From Sphingopyxis sp. UBA6723 (GTDB taxonomy: Bacteria > Pseudomonadota > Alphaproteobacteria > Sphingomonadales > Sphingomonadaceae), in contig NZ_DKIH01000011.1 in the NCBI RefSeq assembly GCF_002454115.1, positions 1 to 40,631 of the forward strand: 40,631 nucleotides of DNA, written 5' to 3'. Each line of letters starts with the position of its first letter. The first letter of the stretch is position 1. A program made the position numbers and the translations under genes. The notes beneath the pieces are model-generated. The model was not told where the DNA came from. It did no database searches and was given only the letters and a program-made list of their open reading frames with translations. Positions 8,802 to 16,581 of this stretch are shown one piece after another.

Positions 8802-9568
8802 CAAGCTTTACGATGCCACGGCGACAGCTGATTGCGCGGGTCGGCGGCCTCGCCGCGACGCTGCCGCTGCTGTCGGCATGCGATGCGATCAACGAAGCGC
8901 CCGCGGTGCGCAAGATCCTGTCGATGGGCGAGGAGATGAACCGCGCGAGCCAGCGCGCGCTGATCGACCGCAATGCCCTGGCGCGCGAGTTCAGCCGCGC
9001 GGATCTGTCGCCGATTTTTCGCGCCAATGGCACCCGCCTGCCAGCGGGGACAGCCTATGCCGCCCACGCGGCCAGCGGGTTTGCCGATTGGCGCGTCGCG
9101 GTGACCGGATTGGTGGCGCGGCCGCTGTCGCTGTCGCTGGCCGACATTCGCGCGATGCCGCAGCGCACCCAGATCACACGCCACGATTGTGTCGAGGGGT
9201 GGAGCGCGATCGGGCAATGGACGGGGGTGCAGCTGTCGCGCATCCTTGCCGCTGCCGGGGTCAAGGACAGCGCGCGTTACATCGTCTTCCGCTGCGCCGA
9301 CCGCATCGGCGATGCGCTCTACTACGAAAGCTGCGACATGGTCGATGCGCGCCATCCGCAGACGATCCTGGCCTGGGCGCTGAACGATGCGGTCCTGCCG
9401 ATCGCCAATGGCGCGCCGCTGCGGCTGCGGATCGAACGCCAGCTGGGTTACAAGCACGCCAAATATGTGACGGGGATCGAAGCGGTCGCCAGCCTCGACG
9501 GCATTGGCGCGGGCAAGGGCGGCTATTGGGAAGACCGCATCGATTATGAATGGTATGCGGGGATTTAG
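8798..9568 (+). CDS. Exported molybdopterin-dependent oxidoreductase (sulfite oxidase/MsrP-like fold), probable lipoprotein
   Basis: A 256-residue protein of the oxidoreductase molybdopterin-binding family. C131 in RHDCVEGW is the cysteine expected to ligate molybdenum, and the conserved GYKHAKYV segment follows near the C-terminus. The N-terminus has a twin arginine (R8-R9) followed by a hydrophobic stretch ending in the lipobox LLSAC (C28), suggesting Tat export and lipid anchoring on the periplasmic side. It lacks the extra dimerisation domain of true sulfite oxidases. With the upstream cytochrome b it resembles MsrPQ in plan, but the membrane partner is b561-type rather than MsrQ. The substrate is unknown. 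Its TAG stop codon lies inside the left terminal repeat of the element at 9566-9713. Confidence 0.85.
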   Translation: MTSFTMPRRQLIARVGGLAATLPLLSACDAINEAPAVRKILSMGEEMNRASQRALIDRNALAREFSRADLSPIFRANGTRLPAGTAYAAHAASGFADWRVAVTGLVARPLSLSLADIRAMPQRTQITRHDCVEGWSAIGQWTGVQLSRILAAAGVKDSARYIVFRCADRIGDALYYESCDMVDARHPQTILAWALNDAVLPIANGAPLRLRIERQLGYKHAKYVTGIEAVASLDGIGAGKGGYWEDRIDYEWYAGI

Positions 9569-9713
9569 AGCGGCGTGCGTTAAATGTGAACCGTTCGCCC
9601 TGAGCTTGTCGAAGGGCCGTTCTTCTTTGGGACGCTGAAAGGAAGAGCGGTGCTTCGACAAGCTCAGCACGAACGGGTGGGGTGATGATCCAGATTTAAC
9701 GCACGATGCTCTA
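9566..9713. mobile_element. MITE-like element with terminal inverted repeats and an internal stem-loop
   Basis: A 148-base non-coding element. The left end TAGAGCggcGTGCGTTAAAT (9566-9585) and the right end ATTTAACGCACgatGCTCTA (9694-9713) are inverted repeats, 18 of 20 matching. Inside, CGTTCGCCCTGAGCTTGTCG-type and CGACAAGCTCAGcacGAACG-type arms (about 9592-9676) form a long stem-loop. A related copy in opposite orientation runs off the right end of the window (about 40518-40631). The left repeat contributes the TAG stop of the Mo oxidoreductase, and the right repeat contributes the TAG stop of the convergent DUF1801 gene. I see no obvious target-site duplication. Confidence 0.65.
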
Positions 9714-10148
9714 GGCGGGGTAGAGGGTGTTCATGCTGTCCCAGCTGAGCGCCACCAGCTGTTCCAGAACCTCTAAATCGACGTCCGCCAGCTTGTTGAT
9801 GTACAGACAAGACTTGCCCGTCTTGTGCTTGCCCAGCCGCGCGAACAGCGCGTCGGCCTCGGGTTGCCGGTCGCAATAATGGCCCATCAGATACAGCGTC
9901 AGCGCCGCCTTGCGCGGACTGAACCCGGCGCGGCACATCGTCCCCGAATGGCCGCTGTCATATGTATAGTCATAGCTGCCGTAACCGATGATCGACGGCC
10001 CCCACATCTTGGGGTCCAGCCCGGTTACGCGGCGGTGGATCGCGTCGATCACCGCCGCCTCTTCGCGCCGCCGCGCCTCGGGGACGGCGGCGATGAAGTC
10101 GGCGACGCTGATTTCGGTGGCTTTGGTTTTGATCTCGGTCTTGCCCAT
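9711..10148 (-). CDS. DUF1801 domain-containing protein
   Basis: A 145-residue soluble protein of the DUF1801 (YdhG-like) family, recognisable from GPSIIGYGSYDY, the FSPRKAALTLYL strand and GKHKTGKSCLYINKL. The function of the family is not established; the fold resembles small phosphocarrier or iron-sulfur scaffold-like proteins. It ends inside the MITE-like element at 9566-9713, so its last codon context is set by that element. It begins 92 bases upstream, on the minus strand, of a hairpin that probably ends the S46 peptidase transcript, which suggests its own promoter near 10150-10190. Confidence 0.85.
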   Translation of the reverse strand: MGKTEIKTKATEISVADFIAAVPEARRREEAAVIDAIHRRVTGLDPKMWGPSIIGYGSYDYTYDSGHSGTMCRAGFSPRKAALTLYLMGHYCDRQPEADALFARLGKHKTGKSCLYINKLADVDLEVLEQLVALSWDSMNTLYPA

Positions 10149-10198
10149 CGCATGTCTCCCCTTAGTGGAGGATAGCGCCGTGATGCCGAAAATCCAGT

Positions 10199-10231
10199 CG
10201 GCGCGCGGACGGGCCTGCCGTCCGCGCGCCG
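10199..10231 (-). terminator. Hairpin after the S46 peptidase gene
   Basis: A perfect 13-base stem, GGCGCGCGGACGG (10200-10212) with CCGTCCGCGCGCC (10218-10230), extended by one pair to 14, around a five-base loop. It lies ten bases past the peptidase stop codon on the minus strand. A short T-run (GATTTTC) follows at some distance, so this is a likely intrinsic terminator with an imperfect U-tract. Confidence 0.6.
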
Positions 10232-10240
10232 GAAACCCGT

Positions 10241-12310
10241 TCAGCGGCGAGCGCGCTTGCCGGCGAGTTCGGCGACGAGCGCCGGAGCGGGCCAGATTTT
10301 TTCCAGCCCTTCCTGAATCGCCGCGGTCGATACCGCGACGGTGCGGTTCAGCGTGCCGTCATAGCCGAAATTACCACCCAGTGAGTGGATGTTGCCGTCG
10401 AAGGCGGTCCCGATGACGCTGCCGTCGCGCGCGATCACCGGCGATCCCGAATTGCCGCCGATGATGTCGTTGGTGGTGACGAAATCATAGACGGTGTTCT
10501 TGTCGATGCGCGCCTCGGCTTTGACGAACCCGTCGGCCAATTTGTAAGGAAGCTGACCCGTCGCCCGGTCGTACGTCCCGCCCATCACGGTGGTCGCCGG
10601 CACCGGCTTGCCGCGCTCGGTCCAGCCCTTCACCTGGCCATAGGACAGGCGCAGCGTGAAGGTCGCGTCGGGATAGAGCTTGTCGCCATAAGCGGCGAAG
10701 CGCGCCTTTGCGAGCCGCGCCTGCGCCGCGGTGACCGGCGCGTCATAATCGCGGTCGAATGCTGTCTTGATTTCGCGCGAGCGCGGATCGAGCTGGGCGA
10801 AAAAGCGGATCATCGGATCGTCCGATGCAGCGATCGCCGCGGCGCCGCCTTCCCACAATTGCTTGCGATAGGCGGGATCGGCGAGCTTGGTTGCCTCGAC
10901 CAGCCGCTTGCCCAGCGCCTCAGGGCTTTCCTTGCCGAGCAGCGCTTTGACGTCGGCATTGTCGGCGCCCAGATATTCGCGCGCCTTGCTGGCCCAGAAG
11001 CTGACACCTAGTTCCTCGAGCCACGGATAGGTTGGCACCGGGTCGGTCAGCCGCTTTTCGGTGAGCGGCAGTGCCGAGTCGGTAAAGCCTGGCAGGCGTT
11101 CGCTGTTCGGTTTGCCGCGCTCAGCCGCGGCGCGCACCAGCGTCTGGGCATAGCCGGCAAGCGTCGAATAGCTGGCAGGGCCGCTTTGCAGGAATACGCT
11201 GTCGAGATAGGTGTTGCGCCGCTCGGCCATGGCCTTGTCGATCTCCGACCAGGGATCGCCGATTTCGGCATTGCCTTTGACCCGCGTGCGCAGGTCGGCT
11301 TCCTCGGCCGCCAGCTTGGCAGTGAAGGCGGGATCGTTGAGCGCGCGCAGCTGTCCCGACAGCGCCTTGAAGCTGTTTTCATATCCGAACAGCTCGTCCC
11401 CGCCTTCGCGCGTCTTGGCGGCATCGCCCTCCATGTTGGCGATCAACCGGCCGCGAAATTCGGACAGCAGGATCAGCGTCAGCGGCAGACGCTCGGCACG
11501 CTGGAACTCGCGCTGCGTTTCGGTCAGCAGGCGCTGTGTCGAACCCGGATTGCCGACGACGAAGGTGATCTCGCCTTCCTGCGGCGCGCGCGGGTTCCAT
11601 TTGAGGTGGGTGGGCGTCGCCACCGGCTTGCCGTCCTCATAGGCGCGCAGGAAAGCCGCATCCATCGCGTAGCGCGGGAAGTTGAAATTGTCGGGGTCGC
11701 CGCCAAAGAAGGCGGCCTGGAATTCGGGCGCCCATGCGATGCGGACGTCGCTGTACTTGCGATATTGATACAGCTTGTACTGGCCGCCGCCGAACAGGGT
11801 TACGACCTGGCACCGCGTCTTGGCGCGGTCGGTGCAGCCCGCCGACTCCAGTTCGGCGATGCGCGCGTCGCGCGCCTTGACCAATGCTTCACCGGTCAGC
11901 GCGGCAATGGCGCCCTGAATATCGCCGGTAACATCGGTAATCGACGTGACGACCTCGGCCTGCTGCCCCGGACATTGGCGCTCGCGCGCCCGATCGGCGG
12001 CGTTGAAGCCGCCCGCGACCAGATCGCTGTCGGCGGTCGACAGATTCTGCAGGCAGCTGATCACGCAATGATGGTTGGTCAGGATCAGCCCCTCGCCCGA
12101 AACGAACGACGCCGAACAGCCGCCGGTCAGCCGTACCGCCGCCGCTTGCGTGCGGTCCAGCCATTGCTTGTCGGGCGCCCAGCCATAGGCCTTCCGGATC
12201 GCGTCGGTCGGCACGCCGTCGAATGTCCACATTCCTTCTTCGGCGGCGGCCGGGGCGGCGGTGGCGAAAGCTGCGGTGGCGGCAAAGGTCAAGGCAAGGG
12301 TCAGGCGCAT
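10241..12310 (-). CDS. S46 family dipeptidyl-peptidase, DPP7-type specificity
   Basis: An exported serine exopeptidase of 689 residues that releases N-terminal dipeptides. A signal peptide ends near A22-A23 (APAAAEEG). The chymotrypsin-like catalytic histidine is in the HH pair 80-81 (LTNHHC), the aspartate lies in or near GGDPDNFNFPRYAMD (about 214-228), and the nucleophile is S621 in GGNSGSPV. Eighteen residues after the serine is G639 (FDGN). In the founding enzymes this position is Gly in DPP7 (hydrophobic P1) and Arg in DPP11 (acidic P1), so hydrophobic P1 preference is inferred. It is a single gene with its own promoter region and an AAAGGAT ribosome site. Confidence 0.92.
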   Translation of the reverse strand: MRLTLALTFAATAAFATAAPAAAEEGMWTFDGVPTDAIRKAYGWAPDKQWLDRTQAAAVRLTGGCSASFVSGEGLILTNHHCVISCLQNLSTADSDLVAGGFNAADRARERQCPGQQAEVVTSITDVTGDIQGAIAALTGEALVKARDARIAELESAGCTDRAKTRCQVVTLFGGGQYKLYQYRKYSDVRIAWAPEFQAAFFGGDPDNFNFPRYAMDAAFLRAYEDGKPVATPTHLKWNPRAPQEGEITFVVGNPGSTQRLLTETQREFQRAERLPLTLILLSEFRGRLIANMEGDAAKTREGGDELFGYENSFKALSGQLRALNDPAFTAKLAAEEADLRTRVKGNAEIGDPWSEIDKAMAERRNTYLDSVFLQSGPASYSTLAGYAQTLVRAAAERGKPNSERLPGFTDSALPLTEKRLTDPVPTYPWLEELGVSFWASKAREYLGADNADVKALLGKESPEALGKRLVEATKLADPAYRKQLWEGGAAAIAASDDPMIRFFAQLDPRSREIKTAFDRDYDAPVTAAQARLAKARFAAYGDKLYPDATFTLRLSYGQVKGWTERGKPVPATTVMGGTYDRATGQLPYKLADGFVKAEARIDKNTVYDFVTTNDIIGGNSGSPVIARDGSVIGTAFDGNIHSLGGNFGYDGTLNRTVAVSTAAIQEGLEKIWPAPALVAELAGKRARR

Positions 12311-12334
12311 GAGGATCCTTTTCAGCGTTACAAG

Positions 12335-12348
12335 GTATCATTTGATAC
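12335..12348. promoter_or_regulatory. Palindrome GTATCATTTGATAC upstream of the S46 peptidase
   Basis: A perfect inverted repeat, GTATCA / TGATAC with a two-base centre, 25 bases upstream of the peptidase ATG. The AT-rich palindrome contrasts with its GC-rich surroundings and overlaps where a -10 element would lie on the minus strand. It is a plausible operator for an unidentified regulator. The 165-base gap also holds the argG promoter. Confidence 0.45.
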
Positions 12349-12475
12349 TAGCGACAGCGGCGAGGGCGGCCAAGCAAATAAAGCGCGCCGGAACCGTGAT
12401 ATACATGCGCCGGTTGCACGCTGCGCGGGGGGCTGCTAGCCGCGCCCGCGTCTGTCTTGTGCCAAAGGTGCCATC

Positions 12476-13693
12476 ATGTCCGAGTCCTTCAAGCGCGTTG
12501 TTCTTGCCTATTCGGGCGGTCTCGATACCAGCGTCATCCTAAAGTGGCTTCAGGTTACCTATGGCTGCGAGGTCGTGACCTTCACCGCCGATCTGGGGCA
12601 GGGCGAGGAACTCGAGCCCGCGCGCGCCAAGGCCGAGCTGATGGGGATCAAGCCCGAGCATATCTATATCGACGATCTGCGCGAAGAATTCGTCCGCGAC
12701 TTCGTCTTCCCGATGATGCGCGCCAACGCCCGCTACGAGGGCGATTATCTGCTCGGCACCAGCATCGCGCGGCCGCTGATTTCGAAGCGGCTGGTCGAAA
12801 TCGCGCGCGAAACCGGCGCCGACGCGGTGGCGCATGGCGCGACGGGCAAGGGCAATGATCAGGTCCGTTTCGAACTGTCGGCCTATGCGCTGAACCCTGA
12901 CATCAAGGTCATCGCGCCGTGGCGCGAATGGGATCTGACCAGCCGCACCGCGCTGATCGCCTGGGCCGAACAGCATCAGATTCCGGTGCCGAAGGACAAG
13001 CGCGGTGAAAGCCCGTTTTCGACCGACGCCAATTTGCTGCACACATCAAGCGAGGGCAAGGTCCTCGAAAATCCGTGGGACGAGACCCCCGACTATGTCT
13101 ATTCGCGCACCGTCAATCCCGAGGACGCGCCCGACACCCCCGAATATATCACGGTGGATTTCGAGCGCGGTGACGGGGTGGCACTGAACGGTCAGGCGAT
13201 GTCGCCCGCGACCCTGCTCGCCGCGCTCAACGACCTTGGCCGCAAGCACGGCATCGGCCGCCTCGACCTCGTCGAGAACCGCTTTGTCGGCATGAAGTCG
13301 CGCGGCATGTACGAGACGCCCGGCGGCGAGATTTATGCCCGCGCGCACCGCGGCATCGAAAGCATCACCCTCGACCGCGGCGCCGCGCATCTGAAAGACG
13401 AGCTGATGCCGAAATATGCCGAGCTCATCTACAACGGCTTTTGGTTCGCGCCCGAGCGCGAGATGTTGCAGGCGGCGATCGACCATAGCCAGGAAAAGGT
13501 CAGCGGTACCGTCCGTCTGAAGCTGTACAAGGGCAATGCCAATGTCGTCGGGCGCAAGTCGCCGAACAGCCTGTATAGCGAGCGCCATGTGACATTCGAG
13601 GATGACGCCGGCGCCTATGACCAAAAGGATGCGGCGGGTTTCATCAAGCTGAACGCGCTGCGCCTGAAGCTGCTGGCGAAACGCGACCGATAG
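12476..13693 (+). CDS. argG: Argininosuccinate synthase
   Basis: Full-length cytosolic enzyme, 405 residues. It condenses citrulline and aspartate with ATP hydrolysis to AMP and PPi to give argininosuccinate, the penultimate step of arginine synthesis. The N-terminal PP-loop AYSGGLDTS (about 10-18) binds ATP; HGATGKGNDQVRFE (about 120-133) is the second signature. An AAGGTG ribosome site precedes the ATG. The downstream membrane protein gene starts ten bases after the stop and is likely cotranscribed. No argF or argH is present in the window. Confidence 0.97.
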   Translation: MSESFKRVVLAYSGGLDTSVILKWLQVTYGCEVVTFTADLGQGEELEPARAKAELMGIKPEHIYIDDLREEFVRDFVFPMMRANARYEGDYLLGTSIARPLISKRLVEIARETGADAVAHGATGKGNDQVRFELSAYALNPDIKVIAPWREWDLTSRTALIAWAEQHQIPVPKDKRGESPFSTDANLLHTSSEGKVLENPWDETPDYVYSRTVNPEDAPDTPEYITVDFERGDGVALNGQAMSPATLLAALNDLGRKHGIGRLDLVENRFVGMKSRGMYETPGGEIYARAHRGIESITLDRGAAHLKDELMPKYAELIYNGFWFAPEREMLQAAIDHSQEKVSGTVRLKLYKGNANVVGRKSPNSLYSERHVTFEDDAGAYDQKDAAGFIKLNALRLKLLAKRDR

Positions 13694-13703
13694 GAAGACG
13701 CCG

Positions 13704-14471
13704 ATGCGCTTGTTCGATTTTTCATCATGGCAAAGCATCGGCACCACGTTACTCGGTCTGGCGCTCGTCACCCTGATCGGGGTCGGCATCCGGCTAATGG
13801 TCATGATGACTATCCAGCAGCGCCGCGAACGGATGAACCGCCAGATCAACGAGCGGCTGCGCACGCTGATGGCGGCGTACAAGACGCTGGGCGGCTCGTT
13901 CACCGGCGACCTGACGGTCGACCCGCGGCATTTGCGCGACATGCGGCGGCCTGTGCCCGTCGACGGCGAAGCTGCGCCGCCCATCGACCTCTCGGGTGAA
14001 GCTGGGAACGGCGATTCGAGCGAGGGCGAATCGGATCGCCCGCGCCGGATCCGCGATGCCGTCGAAGCGTCGCTGTCCGATATCATCCTGCTCGGCACCG
14101 AGGATCAGGTGCGCCTCGCGAGCCGCGCCGCGCGCGAACTGGCCGATGGGCGGCCGGTGCATGTTCACGACCTGGTGATCGCGCTGCGTGATTTCATTCG
14201 ACAGGCGCTCGATCTCGACCCCGTGCCCGATGATGTCGTTATCCCGCTGCAAGGTCCGACCCGCCCGTCGAGCGGCGGCGGCAAGGGCGGCGGTTCGGGG
14301 CGCGGTCAAGGTGGCGGCGGCGGTGGACGCGGTGGCGGCGTGGGCGGCGGCATGGGCGGCGGCGGCGTTGGCATGGCTGGCGGGCTGGGTGTCGCCGGGG
14401 GTGCAACAATTGCCGGGGGCGCTGCTGATGCGGCGGGCGGCGAGGCTGTCAATGAAACGCAACCGAAATGA
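13704..14471 (+). CDS. Membrane-anchored protein with glycine-rich tail, unknown function
   Basis: I do not recognise a named family. The 255 residues comprise one N-terminal transmembrane helix (about 12-35), a basic juxtamembrane segment (QQRRERMNRQINERLRTL), a folded-looking middle (about 110-185, with EASLSDIILLGTEDQVRLAS) and a C-terminal tail (about 190-240) that is almost only Gly with some Ala, Val, Met, Arg and Lys. The middle part, with its helix-rich pattern and DLVIALRDFIRQAL, looks conserved rather than random. It follows argG by ten bases. The glycine-rich tail could mediate self-association or binding to RNA or the cell wall; this is not established. Confidence 0.75.
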   Translation: MRLFDFSSWQSIGTTLLGLALVTLIGVGIRLMVMMTIQQRRERMNRQINERLRTLMAAYKTLGGSFTGDLTVDPRHLRDMRRPVPVDGEAAPPIDLSGEAGNGDSSEGESDRPRRIRDAVEASLSDIILLGTEDQVRLASRAARELADGRPVHVHDLVIALRDFIRQALDLDPVPDDVVIPLQGPTRPSSGGGKGGGSGRGQGGGGGGRGGGVGGGMGGGGVGMAGGLGVAGGATIAGGAADAAGGEAVNETQPK

Positions 14472-14512
14472 AGGGTTAGCATGACCGACAGACCTACGCT
14501 AAGGCGCGATTC

Positions 14513-15523
14513 GTGACCGCGACCCGCTTTTTCTCCGACAATGCTGCAACGGTGCATCCGGTGGTGATGGAAGCGCTGGCGGCTGCCAATCATGTCGACA
14601 CCGCTTATGACGGCGATGCGCTCAGCCAGTCACTCGACGCGACCTTTTCCGAATTGTTCGAAACCGACTGTGAAGTCGTGTGGATCCCCACGGGCACCGC
14701 CGCGAACAGCATCATTCTCGCCCATTTCGTGCGGCCGTGGCAGGGGATTCTCTGTTACGAGGAGGCGCATATCGAGGTCGATGAATGCGGCGCCCCGACC
14801 TTCTATTCCGGCGGGGCCAAACTGATGACGCTGCCGGGACGCGGCGCAAAGATCGACGCCGAAGCCTTGAAGACGCGGATCGCAGGGATTCGCCAAGATG
14901 TGCATCAGGTGCAGCCCGCGGCGATCAGCATCACCAATGCGACCGAATATGGCCTCGTCTGGCGCCCTGACGAGCTTGGCGAGATCAGCCAGATCGCGCG
15001 CGCCAACGGCATGAAGCTCCACATGGATGGCGCGCGCTTTGCCAACGCGGTGGCTTTCCTCGACTGCGCGCCGGCCGACGTCACCTGGCGCGCCGGAGTC
15101 GATGCGCTGTCGTTCGGCTTCACCAAAAATGGCGCGATGATGGCCGAAGCGATCGTGTTTTTCGGCGGCAGCGGCGGGGCGGGGGTTCGCGAGCTCAAGA
15201 AACGCGGCGGCCATTTGCTCAGCAAGGGGCGGTTCGTCGCCGCGCAGATCCGCGCGATGTTGACCAACGATTTGTGGCTCGACAACGCGCGTGCTGCCAA
15301 TGCGGGTGCGGCGACGCTCGCCGCGGCGTGCGGCGACCGGTTGATGCACGCGGTCGAGGCGAATGAGCTGTTCGTGCGGCTGACGCCGGACGAGGCTGCA
15401 AAATTGCGCAGTGCCGGATTCGACTTTTACGATTGGGGCGAAGGCGCCGCGCGACTGGTGGTCAGCTGGGATCAGGACGCCGACGCAGTCGCGCCGCTCG
15501 CCGCCGCGATTGCGGCGCTGTGA
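14513..15523 (+). CDS. Low-specificity threonine aldolase-type PLP enzyme
   Basis: A beta-eliminating lyase/threonine aldolase family member of 336 residues. The PLP lysine is K205 in SFGFTKNGAM, the cofactor-ring aspartate is D172 in HMDGARFANA, and GTAANSI (61-67) forms the phosphate loop. It would cleave L-threonine or L-allo-threonine to glycine and acetaldehyde. The start is GTG at 14513, preceded by AAGG nine bases upstream; the ATG at 14481 is out of frame. Its stop overlaps the start of the EamA transporter (GTGA), so the two are coupled. Confidence 0.87.
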   Translation: MTATRFFSDNAATVHPVVMEALAAANHVDTAYDGDALSQSLDATFSELFETDCEVVWIPTGTAANSIILAHFVRPWQGILCYEEAHIEVDECGAPTFYSGGAKLMTLPGRGAKIDAEALKTRIAGIRQDVHQVQPAAISITNATEYGLVWRPDELGEISQIARANGMKLHMDGARFANAVAFLDCAPADVTWRAGVDALSFGFTKNGAMMAEAIVFFGGSGGAGVRELKKRGGHLLSKGRFVAAQIRAMLTNDLWLDNARAANAGAATLAAACGDRLMHAVEANELFVRLTPDEAAKLRSAGFDFYDWGEGAARLVVSWDQDADAVAPLAAAIAAL

Positions 15524-16482
15524 GTGCGCCGCCCGGCCTGCTGACGCCGCGCGTTCTTTTTCCGTTTCTCTTCGTCACCCTGATCTGGGGATCGACGTGG
15601 ATCGTGATCACCGGACAGCTTGGCGTCGTGCCGCCCAGCTGGTCGGTCGCCTATCGTTTCTTCGTCGGCGCCGCGGCGATGTTTGCCTATGCGATGTGGC
15701 GGGGCGAACGATTGACCTTGTCGGGCGCGGGCTGGGGCTTTGCCGCGCTGCTCGGCCTCGCGCAGTTCGCGCTTAACTTCAACTTCGTCTATCGCGCCGA
15801 ACAGCATATCACATCCGGGCTGGTCGCTGTGCTGTTTGCGCTGCTAATCGTTCCGAACACCTTGCTCGGCCGCGTGTTCCTGAAAACCAAGCTTGAGGGC
15901 CGCTTCCTGCTCGGCGCCGGGATCGCGATCGTCGGCGTCGGCATGATGATCCTCCACGAATATCGCGCTGCAAACGTCGGCCCAGAAGAGGTGCTGATCG
16001 GTACTTTGCTGACGTTGTGCGGGGTGATGAGCGCGTCGGCGTCCAACGTCATGCAGGGATCGAACGTCGCACGCGCACAGTCGATGGTGGTGATGATCGC
16101 GTGGGCCATGCTGTTCGGCGCGCTGGGTGACGCGGTGTTCGCCTGGATAACCACGGGGCCGCCGACGATTGAAATGACCCCCAGCTATCTGGGCGGCGTA
16201 CTTTATCTGGGCGTGATCGCGAGCGCGGTCACCTTCCCGCTCTATTTCAACATCATTCGCGCCGTAGGGCCGGGACAGGCGGCATGGTCGAGCGTCCTGA
16301 TCCCGATCATCGCAATGGGTTTTTCAACGCTGTTCGAGGGTTATCGCTGGGCTCCGCTGTCGATCGGCGGCGGGGTCGTCGCGCTGATTGGACTGGTGAT
16401 CGCGGTCGCCAAACGACCCGACCGGCCGTCGGTCAGCGGGAATATGGTTTCGGTTGCGGTGGTGGAGGCCAAGGACTCCTGA
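15520..16482 (+). CDS. EamA/DMT family transporter
   Basis: A drug/metabolite transporter superfamily protein with about ten membrane helices arranged as two EamA repeats (FLFVTLIWGSTWIVI in the first and the second half beginning near GTLLTLCGVMSASASNV). I place the start at GTG 15520, which overlaps the aldolase TGA by three bases and gives 320 residues; the open frame upstream of it is Arg-rich antisense-like sequence. Many family members export amino acids or other metabolites. Coupling to a threonine aldolase suggests a substrate linked to threonine or glycine, which is only inference. Confidence 0.87.
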   Translation: MSAPPGLLTPRVLFPFLFVTLIWGSTWIVITGQLGVVPPSWSVAYRFFVGAAAMFAYAMWRGERLTLSGAGWGFAALLGLAQFALNFNFVYRAEQHITSGLVAVLFALLIVPNTLLGRVFLKTKLEGRFLLGAGIAIVGVGMMILHEYRAANVGPEEVLIGTLLTLCGVMSASASNVMQGSNVARAQSMVVMIAWAMLFGALGDAVFAWITTGPPTIEMTPSYLGGVLYLGVIASAVTFPLYFNIIRAVGPGQAAWSSVLIPIIAMGFSTLFEGYRWAPLSIGGGVVALIGLVIAVAKRPDRPSVSGNMVSVAVVEAKDS

Positions 16483-16485
16483 TTT

Positions 16486-16567
16486 CCATTCGTGTCGAGC
16501 GAAGTCGAGACACCCATCCGACTTGCGCCACAACGATGGGTGTCTCGACTTCGCTCGACACGAACGG
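16486..16567. repeat. Stem-loop repeat, family B (CGAGCGAAGTCGAGA core), copy 1
   Basis: Arms at 16486-16518 and 16535-16567 are nearly perfect inverted repeats (CGTGTCGAGCGAAGTCGAG with its complement) around a loop of about 16 bases. It lies four bases after the EamA stop and 14 bases before the murA end, between convergent genes, so it can act as a bidirectional terminator. Related copies are at 26791, 34351 and 35606. Confidence 0.85.
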
Positions 16568-16581
16568 AAGAGGGGTGGTCT

